DNA of 64,000 nucleotides, taken from contig OY282374.1 in NCBI GenBank assembly GCA_958295815.1, forward strand, positions 1,136,856 to 1,200,855, given 5' to 3'. The notes under the pieces were generated by a model. The model saw only the letters and a program-made list of their open reading frames with translations. It ran no database searches and had not been told where the DNA came from. Numbering within the stretch: the first letter of the stretch is position 1; each line of letters opens with the position of its first letter. The DNA comes from Candidatus Poribacteria bacterium. GTDB lineage: Bacteria; Poribacteria; WGA-4E; WGA-3G. The position numbers and the translations under genes were made by a program. This document shows, one piece after another, positions 43,401 to 52,625 of this stretch.

Positions 43401-43895
43401 ATGCGACATAACCTCTTCGTCCCGAACAAAATGCCTTATGCCAAAGGAAAAAACCGTCCAGATGTACCGTGTATTCTCTGTGCAATCGTCGAAAAAAATG
43501 AAAAAGTTCAACGGCTTGAGGTACATCGAACTGAACGCTTTACCATTTCGCTTAATCTCTATCCTTACAGTCCAGGACACCTCTTAATCTTTCCGAATCG
43601 GCATGTGCTTGATGTGCGGGAATTACGTCAGGAGGAGGTCCAAGAACTTCACGAACTTCAATGTCTCTCTTTTGAGGCACTGACGCATGCATATCAACCG
43701 CGCGGCTACAACGTTGGTTATAATATGGGGGATACCTCTGGTGCCAGCATCCCACACTTGCATCTGCACGTTGTCCCTCGATATCCGCGTGAATTGGGGT
43801 TCATGGACGTTATAGGTGGCGCACGCATTATCATTGAAGACCCGAACGTGACGCAGGAGAAACTCGCACAGATATTTCAAGAACTGACAATATAG
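43401..43895 (+). CDS. HIT family hydrolase
   Basis: A 164-residue histidine-triad protein. The triad is in SGASIPHLHLHVVPRY (HxHxHxx). The zinc-site Cys pair is in PCILCAIVEKNEK, and LNLYPYSPGHLLIFPNRHV is the usual strand before the triad. It probably hydrolyses diadenosine polyphosphates or nucleotide-phosphoramidate-type substrates. AGGAA precedes the ATG. A leader palindrome (copy D) begins at its stop codon. Confidence 0.9.
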   Translation: MRHNLFVPNKMPYAKGKNRPDVPCILCAIVEKNEKVQRLEVHRTERFTISLNLYPYSPGHLLIFPNRHVLDVRELRQEEVQELHELQCLSFEALTHAYQPRGYNVGYNMGDTSGASIPHLHLHVVPRYPRELGFMDVIGGARIIIEDPNVTQEKLAQIFQELTI

Positions 43896-43955
43896 TTATC
43901 AGTCGCGGTTAGGGTGATTGTTACAAGAAATGCTCTTAACTGGAAACTGACAACT
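43894..43955 (+). repeat. Leader palindrome, copy D
   Basis: AGTTATCAGTCGCGGTTAGG (from 43894) and CTCTTAACTGGAAACTGACA (43933-43952, ending in ACT at 43955) form imperfect arms; the outer ten bases pair with one mismatch. The right arm ends 27 bp before the start of the next gene, as in copies A-C. Confidence 0.55.
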
Positions 43956-43982
43956 ACTCTTTAAAGAAAGGAATGAAGCAAA

Positions 43983-45197
43983 ATGAGCAATCCCGCATAC
44001 GATCTTTTAGCCGAAAACTTAGAGAAACAAGGAATTCAGGTAGAGGCAGTCAAAGCCCAACTCAAACAGCAGCATATTGAAACACCATCATGGGGCTACG
44101 GTAATTCCGGCACCCGGTTTGGTGTCTTTGAACAACCCGGTGCAGCGCGAAACGCTGCTGAACGTTTGGAAGACGCCGCTACTGTTCATCGCTTCACGGG
44201 TATCGCCCCGACCGTCGCACTCCACATCCCTTGGGATAAGACGGACGATTGGGAGGCACTGAAACAGTACGCTGCGGATGTCGGTATTGGCATCGGGGCA
44301 ATCAACCCGAACGTCTTTCAAGATCAGGCATACAAACTCGGAAGTGTCTGTAACCCAGATGCTGCTATCCGCCGTCTCGCAATTGATCACATGCTTGAGT
44401 GTGTTGACATCATGGAGAAAACAGGTTCCGATCTGCTCAGTTTGTGGTTCGCAGACGGCACCAACTTTCCGGGACAAGCGAACTTCAGAAAACGTAAACG
44501 CTGGATGGAAGAAGGGTTAGCCGAGGTCTACGATGCGCTTCCAGATGCTACTCGGATGCTCATCGAATATAAATTCTTTGAACCCGCATTCTATCACACC
44601 GACCTCCCCGATTGGGGAACCGCTTACCTCATGGCGAGGAAACTCGGTGAGAAAGCGCAAGTTCTCATTGACTTGGGACACCACCCACAAAGCACGAATA
44701 TTGAGTTTATTGTTGCCTACCTAATTGATGAGGGAAAACTCGGTGGATTCCACTTCAATTGTCGAAAATATGCAGACGACGATCTAACGGTCGGTTCTAT
44801 CAATCCACAGGAGCTGTTCCTGATTTACACTGAACTCGTCGCTGCTGAACTGGATCCTGACACAGAAACCGACATTGCCTATATGATTGATCAGAGCCAT
44901 AACCTGAAGCCGAAGGTGGAAGCGAGCGTCCAATCCGTGTGCAATCTCCAAAAGGCGTATGCAAAGGCACTGCTTGTTGACCGAGAGGCACTCGCAGTCG
45001 CTCAAGATGCCGCCGATATCGTTGAAGCAGAATCCATTCTCCAACGAGCTCATGAGACGGACGTAAACCCACTGCTTGAACAGGTCCGTTTGGAGATGGG
45101 GCGCGATCCGCACCCATTGGCGGCTTACCGGAAAAGCGGTTATTACGAGAAAATTAGTGCGGCTCGCGTTGGTGGTGAAAGCCAAGGTTGGGCATAG
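43983..45197 (+). CDS. rhaI: L-rhamnose isomerase (RhaI type) or related sugar isomerase
   Basis: A 404-residue TIM-barrel isomerase. The protein has [44 protein letters not shown] (metal Glu), [13 protein letters not shown] (Asp and His) and [18 protein letters not shown]. These are the blocks of the Pseudomonas-type L-rhamnose isomerase and related xylose-isomerase-like proteins, which turn an aldose into a ketose with Mn or Zn. AAAGGA lies before the ATG. A Gfo/Idh gene follows 76 bp later after a hairpin. The exact sugar is not certain. Confidence 0.75.
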   Translation: MSNPAYDLLAENLEKQGIQVEAVKAQLKQQHIETPSWGYGNSGTRFGVFEQPGAARNAAERLEDAATVHRFTGIAPTVALHIPWDKTDDWEALKQYAADVGIGIGAINPNVFQDQAYKLGSVCNPDAAIRRLAIDHMLECVDIMEKTGSDLLSLWFADGTNFPGQANFRKRKRWMEEGLAEVYDALPDATRMLIEYKFFEPAFYHTDLPDWGTAYLMARKLGEKAQVLIDLGHHPQSTNIEFIVAYLIDEGKLGGFHFNCRKYADDDLTVGSINPQELFLIYTELVAAELDPDTETDIAYMIDQSHNLKPKVEASVQSVCNLQKAYAKALLVDREALAVAQDAADIVEAESILQRAHETDVNPLLEQVRLEMGRDPHPLAAYRKSGYYEKISAARVGGESQGWA

Positions 45198-45226
45198 GGC
45201 ATTTGAAAACGTAGTTATGATTTGTA

Positions 45227-45247
45227 GGCGCGCATTCCAAGCGCGCC
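45227..45247. repeat. TTGTAGGC hairpin, copy 4
   Basis: GGCGCGC (45227-45233) and GCGCGCC (45241-45247) pair perfectly with loop ATTCCAA; TTTGTA precedes. It lies between two same-strand genes and may attenuate the transcript. Confidence 0.55.
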
Positions 45248-45273
45248 CTTCTTATGGAACCTAATAGAAAAGT

Positions 45274-46215
45274 ATGACCAAAATTAAAATCGGAATTATA
45301 GGTTCAGGTGGGATGGCGCGCCATCACCTCACACGATTTACCGCAATGGAAGCAGCCGAAATTGTGGCAATCGCATCCAGAAACGAGCAGACAGGTACGC
45401 AACTCGCTAAAGAACATAAAACAGCCTTTATTTCAGAGTGGACTCGTCTCATTGAACGTGAAGATATAGACGGAGTTGTTGTCTGTACACACAATGACAG
45501 CCACGGTGAGATTATCCTCGCAGCGCTGCAAACAAATAAACATGTCTTCGTAGAATATCCACTCGCCAGCGATGTTGGTGAGGGGGAAGCGGCATTGAAA
45601 CTTGCCGAAGAGCGGCATTGTGTTCTACGCGTCTCACATCCAGAGTCAGTCTCCAACACCCACAAAGCACTCAAGCAGAAAATCGGTGAGCTTGGTGATC
45701 TGCTCCTTACCTCTTTTGTACGCCTCACACCGGGTCGCGGTGCCCGTCCTGAAATTCTCTTCAACCTACCTGTCTCAGGGATTCCTGCGCACTTCTTTAT
45801 CTACCATATCTACCCGATTATCGATTTCTTTGGTGGAGCCGCGTCTGTTAAAAAGAGTGCTGCCTACGAAGGATTGACGGAGAACGGACAGTACGATGGG
45901 TTTGTTAACACACTCACCGTCGAATTCAAACGTGGTGGCATTGGACAGTGGACGTGGGCAGGCGGGATTGCTATTAACGCTGCTGAGGAGCATGAACGAT
46001 ATGTCCTCGCCGAAGGCACAATAAGCGATGCCGGTGGCGAATGGCACTGCACAACACCCGCTGGTGTGACGCCGCTCTCTATACCAGATTCACCGCAGTC
46101 AACGCTTCAGGAATTATGGCTCTCCGAAATCCAAGATGCTGCCAACCAACCTCCGAATTTGGAAGACGCGGCAGTCGCATTGGATGCAATCCGAATCAGC
46201 CTCGCACCAGAATAA
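45274..46215 (+). CDS. Gfo/Idh/MocA family oxidoreductase
   Basis: A 313-residue dehydrogenase-like protein. It starts IGIIGSGGMARHHLTRF (Rossmann) and has HVFVEYPLA where EKP is usual, so the conserved catalytic lysine is replaced by Tyr. FFIYHIYPIIDFFGG contains the family His. The change at the EKP site may mean altered or lost dehydrogenase activity. It follows the isomerase gene and stops 1 bp before the stop of a convergent hydrolase gene. Confidence 0.8.
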   Translation: MTKIKIGIIGSGGMARHHLTRFTAMEAAEIVAIASRNEQTGTQLAKEHKTAFISEWTRLIEREDIDGVVVCTHNDSHGEIILAALQTNKHVFVEYPLASDVGEGEAALKLAEERHCVLRVSHPESVSNTHKALKQKIGELGDLLLTSFVRLTPGRGARPEILFNLPVSGIPAHFFIYHIYPIIDFFGGAASVKKSAAYEGLTENGQYDGFVNTLTVEFKRGGIGQWTWAGGIAINAAEEHERYVLAEGTISDAGGEWHCTTPAGVTPLSIPDSPQSTLQELWLSEIQDAANQPPNLEDAAVALDAIRISLAPE

Positions 46216-46216
46216 T

Positions 46217-46993
46217 CTATGCCAATGTTTGTTGAAACCACGCCACCGATTTGGCAACGACTGCTTGCTCCCATGCAACAGCATTAAAAGTGTGGTCTGC
46301 CGTATCAATGATTTCCAGTTCCGTCAAAGCATCGCGCCCTGACATCAATTCGTAGTACCGTTTACCGTGGGAGACCGGTACTACGTCATCACCACTACCG
46401 TGGATCACGAGTAGCGAGCCTGTGAACGCCTGAATGGTAGCAGAAGGCGATATTTTGGGAAGTTCTTCATAGAACGTTTTCCCTACGATGTTTGGGTTAG
46501 CGAGAGCGAGTTCCTCTGGTGTTGGTGGATTTTTGACTCTCTCTAAAATTTCATTCTTTCGGTCTGGTGGGTCGTCCGATAGCGGTGCCCACATCACTGT
46601 TGACTTCACACGGGGGTCTTGCCCAGAGACAAATGCTGCGACGCACCCGCCCATGCTCAATCCCAGAATGCCGATTCGGTCAGGATCTACACCCGGCATA
46701 GCCGTAAGCACATCTATTGACTTGATGGCATCCGAAACCTCACCACCGATGGTCATCTCAGAAAAATCACCTTCACTGTCTCCAGAGCCTCGGAAATCGA
46801 AGCGGAGTACATAGAACCCAATGTCGGCGAGTTTCCGTGCCGTTTTAACGAATATCCTGTGGGGTTCAACCTTCGTTCCGGTGAAGCCGTGATAAAAAGC
46901 AACTGCTGGACACGGGGCATCGCGATCCACAGGTGAATGCAGTATCCCATTTATCTGTTGTTCTTGATTGTAAAATACGACCGGTCTTTCCAT
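46217..46993 (-). CDS. Alpha/beta hydrolase, dienelactone-hydrolase/acyl-esterase like
   Basis: A 258-residue serine hydrolase. The nucleophile is GLSMGG (Ser113), the Asp lies in LLVIHGSGDDVVP and the His in DTADHTFNAVAW, so the triad is complete. VAFYHGFTGTKVEPHRIFV contains the oxyanion HG motif. It is cytoplasmic by the lack of a signal peptide. GGAG precedes the ATG. The substrate is unknown. Confidence 0.85.
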   Translation of the reverse strand: MERPVVFYNQEQQINGILHSPVDRDAPCPAVAFYHGFTGTKVEPHRIFVKTARKLADIGFYVLRFDFRGSGDSEGDFSEMTIGGEVSDAIKSIDVLTAMPGVDPDRIGILGLSMGGCVAAFVSGQDPRVKSTVMWAPLSDDPPDRKNEILERVKNPPTPEELALANPNIVGKTFYEELPKISPSATIQAFTGSLLVIHGSGDDVVPVSHGKRYYELMSGRDALTELEIIDTADHTFNAVAWEQAVVAKSVAWFQQTLA

Positions 46994-47008
46994 TTTTTCT
47001 CCTTTTAC

Positions 47009-47037
47009 TTGACATTAAAGCTTGTTTGTGATAAACT
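47009..47037 (+). promoter_or_regulatory. Possible promoter of comF
   Basis: TTGACA (47009-47014), 17-bp spacer, TAAACT (47032-47037), then an AT run with TATATAAT a few bases further on. The -35 is perfect and the -10 moderate. It lies about 40 bp before the GTG at 47078. Confidence 0.45.
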
Positions 47038-47077
47038 TATTATATAATAACTTTCTATTCCAATAAGGGTTAATTTC

Positions 47078-47830
47078 GTGGGATCAAAGTCAATCAGTTT
47101 ACAAGTGCATCATCTATTGCGGGACATATTTGAAACCGCAGTAACCTTCCTCTACCCAGCAGAATGCCGTGTCTGTGAAGCGTTTCTTGAGGTTACATCC
47201 ATCCCCTATATCTGTGCTAACTGCTGGCGCGATATCCAGTTCCTTGAACCTCCTTGGTGCGATATATGTGGTACACCGGATGTTGATGGACGCTGTGATC
47301 AATGTGCCACCTCCCCGCCGCGCTACGGGAAACTAAGATCCATTGCATTTTATCAGACAACGCTCCAACAAGCAATACATCTCTTTAAATTTGAAAAGAA
47401 ACAAATATTCGCGCAACAACTGGTTCAACTGATAAAGGCACACATTCCCACAGATTGTCTGGTTGCAAAGTACGACTTCATTCTCCCTGTTCCAATTCAT
47501 AGAAAACGGCTACGAGAACGCGGTTTCAATCAAGCGACACTCCTCGCCAAAGGCATTGCGCAAGCGGAAAACGTGACGATTCTCACGGATATACTGGTGC
47601 GACACCGACATACGGTGGCACAAAGCAGTTTGGGCATGGAAGCCCGTCAGCAAAATATTATTGGTGCCTTTGAAGTCCGAAACCCACACGTTATCCATAA
47701 CAAACGTGTCCTAATAATTGATGATGTTTTCACGACAGGTGCAACTGTTCGTGAAGCAGTTAACGAATTGTGGAAAGCTGATCCTGCCGAAGTTGATGTG
47801 CTAACATTGGCGCGGACTTTAAACACGTAG
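47078..47830 (+). CDS. comF: ComF family phosphoribosyltransferase-like protein
   Basis: A 250-residue ComF/GntX-type protein. The N-terminal zinc ribbon has CRVCEAF, PYICANCW and WCDICGTPDVDGRCDQC. The C-terminal phosphoribosyltransferase domain has RVLIIDDVFTTGATVREA, the PRPP-binding loop. ComF is linked to DNA uptake in naturally competent bacteria, but homologues are widespread. The start is GTG behind AAGGG. smc begins about 200 bp downstream. Confidence 0.88.
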   Translation: MGSKSISLQVHHLLRDIFETAVTFLYPAECRVCEAFLEVTSIPYICANCWRDIQFLEPPWCDICGTPDVDGRCDQCATSPPRYGKLRSIAFYQTTLQQAIHLFKFEKKQIFAQQLVQLIKAHIPTDCLVAKYDFILPVPIHRKRLRERGFNQATLLAKGIAQAENVTILTDILVRHRHTVAQSSLGMEARQQNIIGAFEVRNPHVIHNKRVLIIDDVFTTGATVREAVNELWKADPAEVDVLTLARTLNT

Positions 47831-48027
47831 TCATGGTGTGGAGATTTTGTTGGTGTTGTGGGTCAAACCGAGAATCGTGAAACTTTTTCGTTCATATTAC
47901 GTTTTATACGATGTTCGCGGTAAGGTACACTTTTGACTTGTAAGGTGATTATCGCACTTGAAAATTGTGCCTTAAGACCGCTTATCATTGAGCTAATTAC
48001 TTAAACTTATAGTGGGAGGTAAAACCT

Positions 48028-51000
48028 TTGCACTTAAATAGCATCAAAATTCGTGGTTTCAAAAGTTTCGCCGAAGAAGTTGACTTGATACTTGAACCCG
48101 GTATTACTACCATTGTCGGACCCAACGGTTGCGGAAAAAGCAACGTCTCCGATGCAATTCGGTGGGTACTTGGGGAGCAGAGTGCTCGTTCCCTTCGGTG
48201 TACTTCTATGCGTGACCTACTTTTCAACGGTGGTGCTAATTTCGCTCCTGCACAAAAAACAGAGGTAGCACTCCGTTTCGCAAATGTTCAAGGAAATCCC
48301 GATACCTCGACTCAGGATGCTCCTGCTAAGCTTGCCTTTGCATCTCCAGAAATTGAGGTGTCTCGCCACCTCTCTCGCGATGGTGAAAGCCGTTACCTCA
48401 TTAATCAAAACCCGTGCCGTCTCCGCGACATCACTGAACTTTTTATGGATACAGGTATCGGGGTTGACTCTTATTCCGTTATGGAGCAGAGCAAGATTGA
48501 CTTGATTCTGAACGTCAGACCCGAAGAACGCCGGTTTCTATTCGATGAGGTTGCTGGAATTACCAAATATAAACACCGAAAGAAAACCGCACTCCGAAAA
48601 CTTGAACAGACCGAGCAGAATCTTGTCCGCATCAACGATGTAATACAAGAACTGCAACGCGAGACGGAGTCACTCAAGGAACAGGCTGAGCAGGCACGCC
48701 ACTATCACGCACAACAGGCACAGCTGAAGCAGTTTGAATTGGATCTCGCCCATAGAGAATACGATAAGCTGCGCACCGATTATATCAAAGCGCAAACCGA
48801 CTTAGATGAGATTTTAAGTGCTACCACAGATGCCTCTGAACAACTTAAAGCCGCTGAAGAGCGTATTGACACCGTCACAAATCGACAGTCCGAATTAGAC
48901 ACAGCAATACGGTCAGGGCAGACGGCACTTCGCGAGATTGAAACGAAAATTGAGCAGATTGAACGTCAGATAGTCCTTCACAAAGAGAGACAACTCAATA
49001 TCCAACAGCAACGGCAGCGCGCACTGCAGACACTTGAGTCTTTAAAAGCACAGCATACGGGTGTCGTCACTCAGCAACGACTGCGAACTCAAGAACGTCA
49101 GAAACTTGAGGCGTCCTTCAAGATAGAAGAGAGTCGATTGACAGCACGTCAGCAGCTTCTGAATCAACTTGCTGAGCGTATCAATGCCTCCAAGCAATCC
49201 GTGCAAGAAGCGCAGGCGGTTTTAAACGAAGCCGCAACCGAATTGGCTGAACGCGAGCGCAAACGCTTAACGATCGAGCATGAATTGACAAGTCGCGAAG
49301 GAAACCTCAATCGCCTCAAGGAAAACAGGGAGGCGTTAACAACTGAATTCAAAACCGCTGCCGACACCCATGCTGAAGTTCAGCGTGCCGAGACACAATT
49401 AAAGGCAGAACTGCTTCAGATTGAAGCCGAGAGGGATCAAGTGGAGATAGAGCTTGGCGAAAATCAAGACGCTCTCCGTAAAATTGAAGCTGAAATCAGT
49501 GGTTTGCAGAATACATTAGGTAGTAGCGTCTCTCGATTGAGATCCCTGCAGGAATTGCAATCCGCTTACGAAGGCTATTACGCCGGAGTTCGCGCAATAA
49601 TGCAGGCGAAAAACCACTATTCCGATCAATTTCGCGGTGTGTGTGGTGTTGTTGCTGAACTTATTACTATGGATGATGAGTATGAGGTCGCTATAGAGGT
49701 AGCTCTCGGAAGTGCTGTCCAGAATATTGTTACCGAAACTGCTGAGGATGCCCAGAGGGGGATCGCTTTCCTAAAAAAACATCGAGCCGGTAGGGTGACA
49801 TTTCTCCCGCTTGATATGTTACGTAAACGTAGATTTGGTGATGAAGCACTCCTAAAACAACCCGGTGTCATTGGTATTGCCGAAGAATTGCTGGATTATG
49901 ACCTCAAATATGAGATCGCTATGCAACATCTATTGGGAAATACACTTGTTATCCAGGATTTGGATACTGCGATCACACTCACCCGTCAGTTCCGTCCAAC
50001 TTCACGTCTTGTCACCTTAGATGGAGAACTCATTAATACATCGGGATCCATCACGGGCGGTCAGACAGGTCAGCAGAAAGGTGGGCTACTGAGTCGCGCG
50101 CGTGAACTTGAGGAGCTTGAAGACAAGATCGGTCAGTTGACCCGAAGCAACAACCAGAAAGATCAGAAACGTAAAGGGTACGCCGCAACAATAGCGAGTT
50201 TGCAAAAAACACGACAGACACTCACCGCACAGTGGCAAGACAAGCGTGTTGAAAAAGCATCACTAACCAAAGACATGGAGCAGGCTAACCTCCAAGTTAC
50301 CCGACTTAAACAACAACTCTCAGAGGTCGAGGCTGAAAACCGGGAATTGAACGAGGCGATGACAGTTTCGCGCCAAGAACAGGAGACCCTTGAGGCTGAA
50401 GTCGCAGAGTTAACCCAAAAGACTACCCGGACCCAACGATGGATTGAACGCATGTCCGAGCAGATTGAAAGTGAAGACCGAAAACGATCTGAAGTCGCTG
50501 ATAGCTGTCAGAAAATGGAGGTCTTCTTAGCCGGACAACGTCAGAAATTGGAGGGTTTGGCATCTGAAATTCAGACGCTTGAGGAGACGCAACAGCGGAC
50601 GACAAAGGAAATTACTGAACAGCAAGCAGCTATTGACACAGATGAGCGGACCCGAATTGATCTTGGCGAACAAGTGGCAGAAGCACAGCGCGAATTCCTA
50701 CGTTTAGAGGGTGATCGCGCCGAAGCCGAATCCCACGTTGACGACCTGAATGAAGAGCGCGAAACGCTTACCCAAGAGGTGACTGACCTTCAGAAGGAAA
50801 TGCGTGCAACGCGTCGACGATTTGAGCAACAGAACCGCGCACGTCATAAGCTTGAAGTTACAAATACACAGCTTGAAATGCGCATAAAATCGGTTTCAAC
50901 ACGTATCCACGATAAATATCAGGTTTCGATTGATGCACTGCCGCCGTTAGCGAATAATGAACAGGCGATGGACGAAATTGAGTTACTGGATAATATTGAG

Positions 51001-51621
51001 AAGTTAAAGGCGGAACTCACGGCAATGGGTGCCGTAAACCTCAAAGCGATTGAGGCTTATGAGGAACACAAGAAACGCCAGGATTTTCTTGTTGCTCAAC
51101 GTGAGGATGTCCAGCAATCCATCCAATCGACCTATCAGGCGATACAGAAGATTAACCAGACCTCAAGGGATGTATTCCTTGAAACGTTTCAGCAGGTTCA
51201 GACCAACTTCCAAGAGGTGTTTGCACAACTCTTTGGCGGGGGTGAAACAGAATTGTTGCTAACGGATCCGTCTAATGTGCTTGATTCAGGTATTGACATT
51301 ATCGCCCGACCGCCGGGTAAACGCCCACAGAGCATTACGCAGCTTTCGGGTGGCGAACGCTCGCTGGTCGCAATTGGATTGCTATTTGCTGTCTTCAAAA
51401 TCAAACCGAGTCCTTTCTGTGTGCTTGACGAAGTTGATGCCGCTCTTGACGAGGCGAATGTACTCCGTTTTGCCAATCTCATTCGAGCCTACACCGAAAA
51501 TACGCAGTTTGTGATTATCACCCACAACCGTCGCACGATGGAGATTGCCGACGCAATGTATGGCGTAACGATGGAACAGGCCGGGATCTCAAAAATCGTC
51601 TCTGCCAAGTTTGCTGACTAA
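48028..51621 (+). CDS. smc: Chromosome segregation protein SMC
   Basis: A 1197-residue SMC ATPase that compacts and segregates the chromosome. Walker A GPNGCGKSNV is at 31-40. Two long coiled-coil arms flank the hinge (about 510-670, with GSITGGQTGQQKGG). The C-terminal head has the signature QLSGGERSLVAIGLLFAVF and Walker B PFCVLDEVDAALDEAN. The start is TTG at 48028 with GGGAGG upstream. The unknown protein gene follows 23 bp later. No ScpA or ScpB gene is in the window. Confidence 0.95.
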   Translation: MHLNSIKIRGFKSFAEEVDLILEPGITTIVGPNGCGKSNVSDAIRWVLGEQSARSLRCTSMRDLLFNGGANFAPAQKTEVALRFANVQGNPDTSTQDAPAKLAFASPEIEVSRHLSRDGESRYLINQNPCRLRDITELFMDTGIGVDSYSVMEQSKIDLILNVRPEERRFLFDEVAGITKYKHRKKTALRKLEQTEQNLVRINDVIQELQRETESLKEQAEQARHYHAQQAQLKQFELDLAHREYDKLRTDYIKAQTDLDEILSATTDASEQLKAAEERIDTVTNRQSELDTAIRSGQTALREIETKIEQIERQIVLHKERQLNIQQQRQRALQTLESLKAQHTGVVTQQRLRTQERQKLEASFKIEESRLTARQQLLNQLAERINASKQSVQEAQAVLNEAATELAERERKRLTIEHELTSREGNLNRLKENREALTTEFKTAADTHAEVQRAETQLKAELLQIEAERDQVEIELGENQDALRKIEAEISGLQNTLGSSVSRLRSLQELQSAYEGYYAGVRAIMQAKNHYSDQFRGVCGVVAELITMDDEYEVAIEVALGSAVQNIVTETAEDAQRGIAFLKKHRAGRVTFLPLDMLRKRRFGDEALLKQPGVIGIAEELLDYDLKYEIAMQHLLGNTLVIQDLDTAITLTRQFRPTSRLVTLDGELINTSGSITGGQTGQQKGGLLSRARELEELEDKIGQLTRSNNQKDQKRKGYAATIASLQKTRQTLTAQWQDKRVEKASLTKDMEQANLQVTRLKQQLSEVEAENRELNEAMTVSRQEQETLEAEVAELTQKTTRTQRWIERMSEQIESEDRKRSEVADSCQKMEVFLAGQRQKLEGLASEIQTLEETQQRTTKEITEQQAAIDTDERTRIDLGEQVAEAQREFLRLEGDRAEAESHVDDLNEERETLTQEVTDLQKEMRATRRRFEQQNRARHKLEVTNTQLEMRIKSVSTRIHDKYQVSIDALPPLANNEQAMDEIELLDNIEKLKAELTAMGAVNLKAIEAYEEHKKRQDFLVAQREDVQQSIQSTYQAIQKINQTSRDVFLETFQQVQTNFQEVFAQLFGGGETELLLTDPSNVLDSGIDIIARPPGKRPQSITQLSGGERSLVAIGLLFAVFKIKPSPFCVLDEVDAALDEANVLRFANLIRAYTENTQFVIITHNRRTMEIADAMYGVTMEQAGISKIVSAKFAD

Positions 51622-51644
51622 CCGTAGCAACGGACCCATAGGGT

Positions 51645-52619
51645 ATGGACAAACTGAATCGGGATCAACTCACAATTCTTCCGCTCTCTGAACGCCGACA
51701 CAAGATGACGGTCGCCGATGTCTATGCGCTGGAGGCAGAGATCCCACCCTACGAAAATCAAGGACTTCCTGTTGTCGCTGATCGAATTGCTAAAGCACAC
51801 CGCGCAGGAAAACAGGTCATCTGGATGATGGGCGCGCACGTCATGCGACGCGGCAACTCCCGCTTCATTATCGACTTGATGGAGCGCGGCATCCTCACGC
51901 ATCTTGCTACCAATGGCGCGTGCGCTATCCACGATTTTGAACTCGCACACATCGGCGCAACCCTTGAAGATGTGGAAGACTACATCTGGGATGGTAAGTT
52001 CGGCAATTGGGAAGAGACCGGACGCTACCTGAACGAGGCGATTGTTCGGGCGTATCAAGATAAGATCGGATTTGGGGAAGCAATTGGTAGGTTAATTCAA
52101 GAAGGCGAGATGGGAATCCCTTTTCCGCATCGTGATGTGAGTATGTTTGCTGCCGCTTATCGACTCGGCGTGCCCTTCTCTGTTCACAAAGGCATCGGGT
52201 TTGACATCATCGACCAGCATCCTGCTGCAGATTACGCCGCAATGGGATGGGCAACGGGAGAGGATTTTCTCCGTTTTGCCCATAGCGTGTCTCAAATGGA
52301 AGGTGGCGTTTTTCTCAATTTAGGTTCTGCGGTAATGGGACCCGAAGTCTACCTCAAAAGCCTCTCTATGGCTCGAAACATCGCATCGCAACGCGGCGAG
52401 GAGATTCGGCATTTCACGACTGCAAACTTCGATCTCATCGACTTCCCCGATTTCCGAGATGAAGGGTCGCCTACCGATGCACATTACTACCATCGCCCCA
52501 AAAAGACAATTCTCATCCGCACAGTCAAAGATGGCGGTGAAGGATACCACATCTCTGGCGATTTCTCTCTGACGGTTCCACAGTTATACCGTCTGGTGAA
52601 CATCAGTCTCACCACGTAA
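51645..52619 (+). CDS. Deoxyhypusine synthase-like family protein (uncertain)
   Basis: A 324-residue soluble protein. HVMRRGNSRFIIDLMERGIL, THLATNGACAIHDFELAHIG, ATLEDVEDYIWDGKFG and GGVFLNLGSAVMGPEVYLKS are strongly patterned and look like an NAD-binding deoxyhypusine synthase-type fold, but I am not sure of the family. Bacteria lack eIF5A, so a true deoxyhypusine role is unlikely. Short spacing to smc suggests co-transcription. It converges on recG, with stops 7 bp apart. Confidence 0.45.
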   Translation: MDKLNRDQLTILPLSERRHKMTVADVYALEAEIPPYENQGLPVVADRIAKAHRAGKQVIWMMGAHVMRRGNSRFIIDLMERGILTHLATNGACAIHDFELAHIGATLEDVEDYIWDGKFGNWEETGRYLNEAIVRAYQDKIGFGEAIGRLIQEGEMGIPFPHRDVSMFAAAYRLGVPFSVHKGIGFDIIDQHPAADYAAMGWATGEDFLRFAHSVSQMEGGVFLNLGSAVMGPEVYLKSLSMARNIASQRGEEIRHFTTANFDLIDFPDFRDEGSPTDAHYYHRPKKTILIRTVKDGGEGYHISGDFSLTVPQLYRLVNISLTT

Positions 52620-52625
52620 TAGCAC

